Assembly (NCBI GenBank): GCA_030690705.1
Contig: JAUYGE010000248.1
Location: 1 to 5,227 of the forward strand
Direction: 5' to 3'
DNA length: 5,227 nucleotides
DNA from: Dehalococcoidia bacterium
Lineage (GTDB): Bacteria; Chloroflexota; Dehalococcoidia; JAENJB01
Made by a program: the position numbers and the translations under genes. This document shows positions 1-5,227 of this stretch, in pieces (the first letter of the stretch is position 1; each line of letters begins with the position of its first letter). A model generated the notes under the pieces. That model saw only the letters and a list, made by a program, of their open reading frames with translations. It had not been told where the DNA came from and did no database searches.

Positions 1-664
1 GCCTCAAGTACGGAATATGGGCACCATCGGCGGCAACCTGTGTCAGGACAACCGTTGCTGGTACTATAGATACCCCAACCATCTCGGCGGCAGACTCATC
101 TGCCTGAGGAAGGGCGGTACGACCTGCTACACCCTGACACGCGACAACCGCCTCGACAGCATATTCGGCGGACCGGAAGGGTGCTTTGCCGTCTGCCCAT
201 CCGATATCGCTACGTCTCTTGTTGCGATGGGAGCAACGGTCACCACCACCAAGAGGGCGGTGGCGCTGGAGGACTTCTTCACCCCCTCACCCGGCACCCT
301 CCTTGAGGCCGATGAGATTCTCACCGAAATCCAGGTGCCGCGACCCCGGGAAGGCTCCAGGGGCGCCTACCTGAAGTTCAGGCTGCGGAAATCAATTGAT
401 TTCGCCATGGTGAATGTCGCCTGCATGCTAACGGTCGAGGGCGGGATCTGTAGAGAGGCAAGCATCGTGCTCGGCGCGGTGGCTCCCACGCCCTGGAGAG
501 CGAAGAGCGCCGAAGACGTGCTCAAGGGCAGAGCGGTAGACGATGCGACAGCCGAAGAGGCCGGGCTAACGGCGCTTGCCAACGCAACTCCCCTCACAAT
601 GAATAAGTATAAGGTTGCCATTGCCAGGGTTCTGGTGAAGAGGGCAATCCTGGCATCAATCTGA
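1..664 (+). CDS. Molybdenum hydroxylase FAD-binding (medium) subunit, 4-hydroxybenzoyl-CoA reductase beta / xanthine dehydrogenase type, 5'-partial
   Basis: The frame is open from base 2 and reads PQVRN before the first ATG (17). RN-x-GTIGGN is the FAD pyrophosphate-binding loop found well inside this family, so ATG 17 is internal and the N-terminal part lies outside the window. Counting from that Met, GTIGGN is at 2-7, a cysteine-rich stretch follows (C9, C14, C29, C37, C56, C60), then the PSDIATSLVAMGA segment (61-73) typical of the second FAD half, and a CO-dehydrogenase-flavoprotein C-terminal domain from about 110 to 215 ending at TGA 662-664. Such subunits pass electrons between FAD and the [2Fe-2S] subunit of a cytoplasmic molybdopterin enzyme. 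The cysteine insertion resembles the extra [4Fe-4S]-binding loop of 4-hydroxybenzoyl-CoA reductase beta subunits, which ordinary xanthine or CO dehydrogenases lack. The substrate cannot be told, because partner subunits are not in view. Family assignment is firm; HcrB-like function is inference. Confidence 0.9.
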   Translation, partial: PQVRNMGTIGGNLCQDNRCWYYRYPNHLGGRLICLRKGGTTCYTLTRDNRLDSIFGGPEGCFAVCPSDIATSLVAMGATVTTTKRAVALEDFFTPSPGTLLEADEILTEIQVPRPREGSRGAYLKFRLRKSIDFAMVNVACMLTVEGGICREASIVLGAVAPTPWRAKSAEDVLKGRAVDDATAEEAGLTALANATPLTMNKYKVAIARVLVKRAILASI

Positions 665-727
665 GACCCTCTCCTGACAACGACCGCGTTCCATGCCAGA
701 CTGAGAGCTATCCCCTGGCCGGTTTCC

Positions 728-777
728 TCGTTATTACGTTATAAATAGTATAGGTTAATTGCCTATTCGTTATCACG
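728..777 (+). promoter_or_regulatory. Candidate promoter/operator region of the transporter operon
   Basis: This is an AT-rich island in otherwise GC-rich DNA, 15-64 bp before the adaptor start. TCGTTATTACG (728-738) and TCGTTATCACG (767-777) form an 11-bp direct repeat with one mismatch, 39 bp apart start to start. Between them lies a perfect small inverted repeat, ATAGG (750-754) and CCTAT (762-766) with a 7-nt spacer. A TATAAA (740-745) and a TAGTAT (746-751) could be -10 boxes, but neither has a good -35 at normal spacing. A promoter here is expected, since the upstream gene is functionally unrelated and 127 bp away. Whether the repeats bind a regulator is unknown. Confidence 0.35.
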
Positions 778-784
778 AAGGGGA
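778..784 (+). promoter_or_regulatory. Ribosome binding site deciding the adaptor start
   Basis: AAGGGGA ends 7 nt before ATG 792. It supports ATG 792 over the in-frame TTG at 759, which has no purine-rich site before it and would add 11 residues ahead of a standard signal-anchor N-terminus. Confidence 0.6.
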
Positions 785-791
785 AGATACG

Positions 792-2279
792 ATGAATACT
801 CGACACGGGATCAGCGGAGGACTGCTCAGGAGCAAGCGCTTCGCCATTCCCGCCATTATCCTGGTGCTCATCCTGGTAGGGGTCTTCGTCGTCAGACCCA
901 TCTTCGCCGCGCGAGGGCAGACCGATCCGCTCGAAGGCGTGGATACGGCTGAGGTGACGCGCAGCACCATCCAGAGGACGGTCAGCGCCTTCGGCTATCT
1001 CATCATGCCCCATCAGGTCAAGCTGACCTTCGGTGGCTCCGGCAAGATTAGCGAAGTGAAAGTTAAGATGGGCGACACGGTGAAGAAGGGTGATGTGCTG
1101 GCGCGGCTGGACATCACCACTCTGGAGGTGGCCCTCCTCAGGGCCGAGGACACCTTCGTAAAAGCCAGGAGAGCCTATGATGACAGCAACCAGCCCTTTA
1201 GCGAGGTTGATATAGCCGTCGCCAGGTCTACTCTGGCAGCCGCCGAGGCCAGACTCACCGGGGCTTACTACTCCTGGGCCACTGACCAGGGCTCGGCTTC
1301 CAAATGGTCGTCTGTCAAGTCCGCCGAGGCTGACCTGGAGAAAGCCCGTGAAGCCTGGCGCAAGATCGAGGCCGGCCCCGACCCTGACGATGTTGCCGAC
1401 GCCGAGCGCCAGATGAAAATCGCCCAGGCCGCCCTGGACGATGCGAAGAGACAGATCGACGAGGCCATCATCGTCGCGCCATACGATGGCATAGTAGCCC
1501 AGGTCTTCGTCACCGAGGGGTCCCGGGCCTCCGCCGATACTACACAGGTCATAAGTCTGGTCGATCCCACCAGGTTCGAGTTGCAGGCCACTGTTGATGA
1601 GATTGATATATCAAGGGTGAGAGCCGGGCAGCAGGTGAGTATCTCCGTTGATGCTCTGCCTGATACCACCTTCCCGGGGAAGGTCACCGCCGTGGGCCCC
1701 GTGGGAAGCCGTCAGTCGGGTGTGGTCAGCTTCCCTATCATCATAAGCGTGGATACCGCGACAACGCCTTCCCAGAGGACCTCGACCAATCGCTCCGGGG
1801 GCGCGGCCACCAGCCCGTCAACTACCGGCGGACAGGCAAACGCCACCCGCCAGCAGCCTCAGGGGAGCACTCCAAGCGGAGGTAGCGGCCTCGGACAGGC
1901 CACGGCGGGGAGCAACGGGCAGAACGGCAACCCGGCGACTGGTGCGCCTCCGGTCGGGCAGCAGCTACCAGCACTCACCACCCTCAAAGAAGGACTTACC
2001 GCCACGGGGACCATCATCATCGAGCAGAAGGTCAACGTCCTCACCGTGCCCAGCCGCGCCGTTCGCACGCAGCGTGGGCGGTCCACCGTTGAGGTAGTGG
2101 CCGGCGCCGCCACCGAGCAGCGTGTGGTGGTGGTCGGCATCACCGACGGCACGCGCATGGAGATTGTCTCCGGACTCCAAGAGAAGGAGCGGGTGGTCAT
2201 TCCCAAGACGGCAATTCGGGCCACCAATGTGCCCACCGGCCCCCCGAGCGGCATGGGCGGCCAAGGTGGGTTCAGATAA
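792..2279 (+). CDS. Membrane-fusion (HlyD/MacA/YknX-type) adaptor subunit of an ABC efflux system
   Basis: This 495-residue protein links a MacB-type ABC transporter to the extracytoplasmic side. A basic N-terminus (R13, K15, R16) precedes a hydrophobic signal-anchor helix at about 18-34, with no lipobox. The first half of the barrel-sandwich (lipoyl-like) domain is at about 76-107 (GKISEVKVKMGDTVKKGD at 84-101). A long Ala/Glu/Lys/Arg-rich coiled-coil hairpin runs from about 110 to 225, and the second lipoyl half begins with the family signature APYDGIVA at 229-236. The beta-barrel follows from about 255. It is interrupted at about 323-393 by a Ser/Thr/Gly/Gln/Asn/Pro-rich segment, after which the usual LKEGLTATGTI strand resumes. 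The C-terminal membrane-proximal domain (about 410-485) has VPSRAV and a Gly/Pro-rich tail. Without the insertion the length is normal for the family. The ATPase and permease genes follow in the order of the B. subtilis yknXYZ operon. Exported substrate is unknown. Confidence 0.93.
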   Translation: MNTRHGISGGLLRSKRFAIPAIILVLILVGVFVVRPIFAARGQTDPLEGVDTAEVTRSTIQRTVSAFGYLIMPHQVKLTFGGSGKISEVKVKMGDTVKKGDVLARLDITTLEVALLRAEDTFVKARRAYDDSNQPFSEVDIAVARSTLAAAEARLTGAYYSWATDQGSASKWSSVKSAEADLEKAREAWRKIEAGPDPDDVADAERQMKIAQAALDDAKRQIDEAIIVAPYDGIVAQVFVTEGSRASADTTQVISLVDPTRFELQATVDEIDISRVRAGQQVSISVDALPDTTFPGKVTAVGPVGSRQSGVVSFPIIISVDTATTPSQRTSTNRSGGAATSPSTTGGQANATRQQPQGSTPSGGSGLGQATAGSNGQNGNPATGAPPVGQQLPALTTLKEGLTATGTIIIEQKVNVLTVPSRAVRTQRGRSTVEVVAGAATEQRVVVVGITDGTRMEIVSGLQEKERVVIPKTAIRATNVPTGPPSGMGGQGGFR

Positions 2280-2323
2280 CAGTAAGGACAGAGGTCGCTT
2301 ACCAACGTTGTGAATACCGTTCG

Positions 2324-2389
2324 CCCTGACCCTTCGGCAGGCTCAGGGGAGGGGCCGTTCATGGTTCGACAGGCTCACCACGAACGGCC
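2324..2389 (+). repeat. Dispersed palindromic repeat (TTCGRCAGGCTCA family), two hairpins between adaptor and ATPase genes
   Basis: Two imperfect copies of one core, TTCGGCAGGCTCA (2333-2345) and TTCGACAGGCTCA (2365-2377), differ at one base and each sits in a hairpin. Hairpin 1 pairs CCCTGA (2324-2329) with TCAGGG (2343-2348), plus inner CCT (2331-2333) with AGG (2339-2341). Hairpin 2 pairs GGCCGTTCATGGT (2353-2365) with ACCACGAACGGCC (2377-2389), 12 of 13 Watson-Crick plus one G-T, with an 11-nt loop. The core matches, from memory, a small palindromic element scattered in many bacterial genomes. Its translated form (MVRQAHHER) is a familiar source of false protein N-termini. No T-run follows, so it is not a classical terminator; in the operon transcript it could affect RNA stability or the adaptor-to-ATPase ratio. 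Confidence 0.75.
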
Positions 2390-2414
2390 TGGGAAGAAGT
2401 TGTTAAACGACCTC

Positions 2415-2420
2415 AAGGAG
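2415..2420 (+). promoter_or_regulatory. Strong ribosome binding site deciding a TTG start for the ATPase
   Basis: AAGGAG is followed by a 6-nt spacer (ATAGCT) and then TTG 2427, in frame with the ATPase. It is the best Shine-Dalgarno match in the junction. It places the start directly before the [11 protein letters not shown] beginning expected for this family. Confidence 0.75.
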
Positions 2421-2426
2421 ATAGCT

Positions 2427-3131
2427 TTGGCTGATTCCGTCATTGAGCTGGAGAACATCACCAGGGTTTACCAGATGGGGGATATTCAGGTCCAGGCCCT
2501 CTCTGGCGTCAGCACCCTGATAAAGCGCGGCGAGATGGTGGCCATCATGGGCCCATCGGGCTCGGGCAAGTCCACCCTGATGAATATCCTGGGATGCCTC
2601 GACACTCCGACCTCAGGCAGCTACCTCTTCGAAGGTAAGGAGATAGGCAAGTTCAACGACGACCAGCTGGCTGAGGTGCGGAACCGGAAGATCGGTTTCA
2701 TCTTCCAGAGCTTCAACCTGCTCCGCCGCACCACAGCCGCCGCCAATGTGGAGCTGCCTCTCGTCTACGGGAACGGCCGCGGACGGCGGGAACGGGCTCT
2801 CAAAGCTCTTGAGAGGGTCGGCCTGGCCCACCGCGCCAACCACAAACCGAGCGAGCTCTCCGGCGGCGAGCAGCAAAGGGTGGCCATAGCCCGGGCGCTG
2901 GTGAACAACCCATCCCTCATCCTGGCCGACGAGCCCACCGGCAACCTGGACAGCCGCTCCAGCAACGAGATAATGGACATCTTCTGCCAGCTCAACAAGA
3001 AGGACGGCATCACCCTGGTACTGGTGACTCACGAGCGAGACGTCGCCCTGTTCACCCAGCGCATCATCTTCGTGAAGGACGGCAAGGTGGTCAACGAGGA
3101 GATACTCAAGACGGGAAGTGAGATAAGATGA
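2427..3131 (+). CDS. ABC transporter ATP-binding protein, MacB/LolD/YknY type
   Basis: From TTG 2427 the protein has 234 residues, the usual size for stand-alone LolD/YknY-type ATPases. All nucleotide-binding motifs are intact: Walker [10 protein letters not shown] (42-50), Q-loop Q94 in FQSFNLL, signature LSGGEQQR (144-151), Walker B LILADEP (164-170), D-loop NLDS (173-176) and H-loop H202 in VTHE. It should dimerise on the inner membrane face and power the permease encoded next. The frame stays open upstream to GTG 2310, but those 39 extra codons translate the palindromic repeat and lie before the strong AAGGAG, so I exclude them. The stop overlaps the permease start by ATGA, which implies translational coupling. 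Unlike E. coli MacB, where ATPase and permease are one polypeptide, the two are separate here, as in YknYZ. Confidence 0.95.
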   Translation: MADSVIELENITRVYQMGDIQVQALSGVSTLIKRGEMVAIMGPSGSGKSTLMNILGCLDTPTSGSYLFEGKEIGKFNDDQLAEVRNRKIGFIFQSFNLLRRTTAAANVELPLVYGNGRGRRERALKALERVGLAHRANHKPSELSGGEQQRVAIARALVNNPSLILADEPTGNLDSRSSNEIMDIFCQLNKKDGITLVLVTHERDVALFTQRIIFVKDGKVVNEEILKTGSEIR

Positions 3132-4369
3132 AACTGACCGATGCCACCCCGCTGGCCCTGCGCAGCCTGACCGCCAACAAGATGCGTTCCCTTCTCACCA
3201 TACTGGGCATCGTGATTGGCATCGCGTCGGTTATCTCCATGGTGGCCCTGGGACGCGGGGCGCAACGAGCCATCGTGACCCAGATTCAGGGCATGGGCTT
3301 GAACCTGGTCATGGTCTTCCCCGGCGCCACCAACACCGGAGGAGTGCAAGGGTCAGTCGGCAGTCAGGCAAGCCTGACCGTCAAGGATGCTGAAGCCCTC
3401 GTCAACTCGGCCGACGCGCCTTCCGTGGCCGCTGTGGCGCCGGAGACGCGCCAGTTTGCCCAGATCGTGGCCGGAGGCGTCAACACCAACAGCAGCGTAC
3501 TCGGCGTCACGCCGGAGTACCAGGATGTGCGCCTTCTCGACCTGGCCGAGGGAGATTTCGTCACCCAGCAGGACGTGACCGCCCGCTCCATGGTGGTCGT
3601 TCTGGGCAGCCGAGTAGCCGAGACCCTGTTCCCTGACGGCAACCCTGTGGGTCAGATCGTAAGGATCCGTGAGCGGCCCTTCACCGTCGTCGGAGTCCTC
3701 AAATCCAAAGGGGGACAAATAACCGGTTCGGTAGACGACTCGGTGTACATCCCCCTCTCGACCAGCCAGTACCGCCTCCAGGCTCAGCGCAGAGGCTCAG
3801 CCCTAAGTGTTGGAACCATATATGTGTCGGCCGCCAACTCCTCCAGCATACAGCAGACGGTGGAAGAGGTGGCCAACGTGCTCCGCCAGGAGCATCGCAT
3901 TGTGAGTGATGACGACTTCACCATTCGCACCCAGGAGGAGATGATGCAGACCGTTTCCCAGGTCCTGGCGATATTCACCCTCTTCCTCGGCGCCGTAGCC
4001 AGCATCTCTCTCCTGGTCGGCGGCATAGGCATCATGAACATCATGCTGGTCTCCGTCACCGAGAGGACCAGGGAGATCGGCCTCCGCAAGGCGGTGGGGG
4101 CCAAGAAGCGGGATATCCTGATTCAGTTTCTCATTGAGGCCGCTACCTTGAGCGCCGCCGGCGGGGCCGTCGGAGTGTTCTTCGCCTGGCTCCTGACCCG
4201 GGCGATGACCAGGATTCCCATGGGCAATGCCAACATCAACCCCCAGCTCTCTCCCGATATCATCGCGCTGGGGCTGATAACCGCCACAGCCATCGGCCTC
4301 TTCTTCGGCGTCTATCCCGCGGCCAGGGCGGCCCGCATGAACCCCATCGACGCCCTCAGGTCCGAGTAG
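3128..4369 (+). CDS. ABC transporter permease, MacB/FtsX type (YknZ-like)
   Basis: This 413-residue membrane protein carries the four-helix MacB/FtsX layout. TM1 lies at about 21-41, after a short cytoplasmic segment containing the typical ALRSLTANKMRSLLTILGI start (10-28). An extracytoplasmic MacB core domain spans about 45-270, including GVTPEY (126-131), EGDF (141-144) and VVLGSRVAETLF (157-168). Three C-terminal helices lie at about 280-310, 330-357 and 377-398. The cytoplasmic loop SVTERTREIGLRKAVGAKKRDI (309-330), just after TM2, is the FtsX-family hallmark contacting the ATPase. The C-terminus ARMNPIDALRSE is also typical. Length is normal and no defect is visible. It starts inside the ATPase stop codon and relies on GGGAAG upstream or on coupling. 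By family precedent such permeases work as mechanotransmitters rather than classical channels. Substrate could be a peptide, macrolide-like compound or lipid and is not predictable. Confidence 0.95.
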   Translation: MKLTDATPLALRSLTANKMRSLLTILGIVIGIASVISMVALGRGAQRAIVTQIQGMGLNLVMVFPGATNTGGVQGSVGSQASLTVKDAEALVNSADAPSVAAVAPETRQFAQIVAGGVNTNSSVLGVTPEYQDVRLLDLAEGDFVTQQDVTARSMVVVLGSRVAETLFPDGNPVGQIVRIRERPFTVVGVLKSKGGQITGSVDDSVYIPLSTSQYRLQAQRRGSALSVGTIYVSAANSSSIQQTVEEVANVLRQEHRIVSDDDFTIRTQEEMMQTVSQVLAIFTLFLGAVASISLLVGGIGIMNIMLVSVTERTREIGLRKAVGAKKRDILIQFLIEAATLSAAGGAVGVFFAWLLTRAMTRIPMGNANINPQLSPDIIALGLITATAIGLFFGVYPAARAARMNPIDALRSE

Positions 4370-4373
4370 CCAC

Positions 4374-4390
4374 TGTCATTCCCACGAAAA
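4374..4390 (+). repeat. Degenerate half of a second dispersed repeat (GTCATTCCC type)
   Basis: TGTCATTCCCACGAAAA, four bases after the permease stop, resembles the left arm of a common dispersed palindrome (GTCATTCCCGCGAAAGCGGGAAT type, from memory). The right arm is missing and the loop is altered. It may be a decayed copy or a chance resemblance. Confidence 0.35.
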
Positions 4391-4407
4391 TAGTCCGTGC
4401 GCATCCG

Positions 4408-4484
4408 TGTCATTGCGAGCGCAGCGAAGCAATCCGTGGGTAGTGGGGCGGATTGCTTCGGGGCTTATGCCCATCGCAATGACA
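4408..4484 (+). repeat. 77-bp palindromic dispersed repeat (MITE/REP-like) downstream of the permease
   Basis: The outer arms TGTCATTGCGA (4408-4418) and TCGCAATGACA (4474-4484) are perfect inverted 11-mers. The inner arms CGAAGCAATCC (4425-4435) and GGATTGCTTCG (4450-4460) are also perfect 11-mers around a 14-nt loop. On the right side, between inner and outer arms, GGGC-TTAT-GCCC (4461-4472) forms its own small hairpin. As RNA this gives a long branched stem. The arms match, from memory, a palindrome repeated in many bacterial genomes, including Dehalococcoidia. It contains no ORF. It could stop or slow transcription between the transporter operon and pdxS, although no T-run follows. Confidence 0.8.
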
Positions 4485-4506
4485 TACTGCAGTTTATCCG
4501 CCCGGC

Positions 4507-4535
4507 TTGCATCGCCAGTAACACGATAGTAGAAT
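4507..4535 (+). promoter_or_regulatory. Candidate sigma-70-type promoter of pdxS
   Basis: TTGCAT (4507-4512), with the TTG core of a -35, lies 17 bp from TAGAAT (4530-4535), five of six to the -10 consensus. Transcription would begin near 4542 and give a leader of about 30 nt before GTG 4572. It lies just beyond the palindromic repeat, which fits a separate pdxS transcription unit. Confidence 0.45.
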
Positions 4536-4555
4536 ATCGCTTAGACAACCCGTAG

Positions 4556-4568
4556 TAAGGAAAAGAGG
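4556..4568 (+). promoter_or_regulatory. Ribosome binding region of pdxS
   Basis: The purine-rich leader holds TAAGGA (4556-4561), 10 nt before GTG 4572, and GAGG (4565-4568), 3 nt before it. One is slightly far and the other slightly near, so which pairs with 16S rRNA is unclear, but no other start codon fits. Confidence 0.45.
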
Positions 4569-4571
4569 AAA

Positions 4572-5227
4572 GTGGAAACTGAACGTGGCACCTGGGTAGT
4601 GAAGGCCGGTCTGGCACAAATGCTGAAGGGTGGGGTGATTATGGATGTGGTCACCCCCGAGCAAGCCAGAATCGCCGAGGAGGCCGGGGCCTGCGCCGTG
4701 ATGGCTCTCGAGAGGGTGCCCGCGGATATCAGGGCCGCCGGAGGGGTGGCCCGCATGGCCGACCCAACCATTATCCGCGCCATTATGAAGGCGGTAACCA
4801 TCCCGGTGATGGCCAAATGCCGCATAGGTCACTTTGTGGAAGCCCAGGTGCTGCAAGCCCTCGGCGTTGACTACATGGACGAGTCAGAGGTTCTGACTCC
4901 AGCCGATGAAAACCACCACATCTGGAAACACACCTTCAAGGTGCCATTTGTCTGCGGTTGTCGCGACCTGGGAGAAGCCCTGCGGCGTATCGCCGAGGGT
5001 GCTGCCATGATCAGGACCAAGGGGGAGGCCGGCACCGGCAACATCGTCGAGGCCGTCCGCCACATGCGGGCAGTCAATGATGAACTCCGCAAAGTGCAAT
5101 CCATGTCTGAGGACGAACTCATGTCCGAAGCCAAAGCTCTGGGGGCTCCATTTGAGCTGGTACAGAAAGTGCACCAGACCGGGAAGCTGCCAGTCGTGAA
5201 TTTTGCTGCCGGCGGTATAGCCACACC
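4572..5227 (+). CDS. pdxS: Pyridoxal 5'-phosphate synthase synthase subunit PdxS (SNZ family), 3'-partial
   Basis: PdxS is the (beta/alpha)8-barrel subunit that, with the glutaminase PdxT, makes PLP from ribose 5-phosphate, glyceraldehyde 3-phosphate and glutamine-derived ammonia in the cytosol. The visible 218 codons run off the right edge; full-length PdxS is about 290 residues. Family blocks are unmistakable: [17 protein letters not shown] (5-21), [11 protein letters not shown] (22-32), [21 protein letters not shown] (45-65), EVLTPADE (106-113) and [10 protein letters not shown] at the edge. D25, K82 (in MAKCRIGH) and K150 (in RTKGEAGTG) align with the Asp24, Lys81 and Lys149 that carry the covalent intermediates in Bacillus PdxS. 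GTG 4572 is the first start codon after an in-frame TAG at 4542-4544 and gives the usual N-terminus; the ATG at 4620 would remove conserved residues. pdxT would be expected downstream, outside the window. Confidence 0.97.
   Translation, partial: METERGTWVVKAGLAQMLKGGVIMDVVTPEQARIAEEAGACAVMALERVPADIRAAGGVARMADPTIIRAIMKAVTIPVMAKCRIGHFVEAQVLQALGVDYMDESEVLTPADENHHIWKHTFKVPFVCGCRDLGEALRRIAEGAAMIRTKGEAGTGNIVEAVRHMRAVNDELRKVQSMSEDELMSEAKALGAPFELVQKVHQTGKLPVVNFAAGGIAT

Noticed and set aside
17..19. ATG 17 as the true start of the FAD subunit
   Set aside because: The frame is open to the window edge and RN-x-GTIGGN is an internal family motif, so the gene begins upstream.
695..719. Hairpin GCCAG (695-699) / CTGGC (715-719) as a terminator of the FAD subunit gene
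   Set aside because: The stem is only 5 bp with a 15-nt loop and no T-run follows; too weak to call.
759..791. TTG 759 as the adaptor start
   Set aside because: No ribosome binding site precedes it, while ATG 792 has AAGGGGA at good spacing and gives a normal signal anchor.
2282..2302. Small inverted repeat GTAAG / CTTAC just after the adaptor stop
   Set aside because: A 5-bp stem with an 11-nt loop is expected by chance and has no terminator tail.
1859..2362. 167-codon ORF on the minus strand
   Set aside because: It is antisense to the adaptor, runs through its low-complexity segment and into the repeat, and shows no family motif. GC-rich coding DNA often leaves such open antisense frames.
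2310..2426. GTG 2310 as the ATPase start (273-residue form)
   Set aside because: The extra residues translate the palindromic repeat, and a strong AAGGAG with 6-nt spacing serves TTG 2427.
4494..5224. Minus-strand ORFs over the pdxS region (4494-4856, 4871-5224)
   Set aside because: The + strand here encodes clear PdxS with all catalytic residues; the antisense frames are shadows.
1..5227. CRISPR array, tRNA/rRNA genes, transposase or phage genes
   Set aside because: No regularly spaced direct repeats, cloverleaf-like sequences or mobile-element protein motifs were seen; the repeats present are palindromic elements without coding capacity.

Overview
The window looks like ordinary bacterial chromosome from a GC-rich organism that readily uses GTG and TTG starts. 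An uncultured Chloroflexota/Dehalococcoidia-type anaerobe is my best guess. It rests on the 4-hydroxybenzoyl-CoA-reductase-like FAD subunit, a three-gene MacAB/YknXYZ-type transporter with no TolC gene in view, and two dispersed palindromic repeat types that I recall from such genomes. No marker gene settles the taxonomy.

Layout, all on the + strand: (1) 1-664, the 3' part of a molybdenum-hydroxylase FAD-binding (medium) subunit with a cysteine-rich insertion, cut by the left edge. (2) 665-791, an AT-rich intergenic region with an 11-bp direct repeat around a small palindrome, probably the promoter/operator region of the next operon. (3) 792-4369, a transporter operon: membrane-fusion adaptor (792-2279), ABC ATPase (2427-3131) and FtsX/MacB-type permease (3128-4369), the last two overlapping by ATGA. 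A dispersed-repeat hairpin (2324-2389) sits between adaptor and ATPase. It creates a false upstream extension of the ATPase reading frame; the likely true start is TTG 2427 behind a strong AAGGAG. (4) 4370-4571, an intergenic region holding a degenerate repeat fragment, a 77-bp perfect-armed palindromic repeat (4408-4484) and a plausible promoter. (5) 4572 to the right edge, pdxS, the PLP-synthase synthase subunit, cut at the right edge with about three quarters present.

The adaptor, ATPase and permease should form one export or envelope-stress machine: the ATPase dimer on the cytoplasmic face drives the permease, and the adaptor is anchored outside by its N-terminal helix. The FAD subunit and PdxS belong to unrelated metabolism (purine/aromatic hydroxylation-type redox chemistry and vitamin B6 synthesis). 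I see no defence system, mobile-element gene, RNA gene or CRISPR array. The points most worth a second look are the 70-residue low-complexity insertion in the adaptor, the cysteine loop of the FAD subunit, and the repeats placed at operon junctions.
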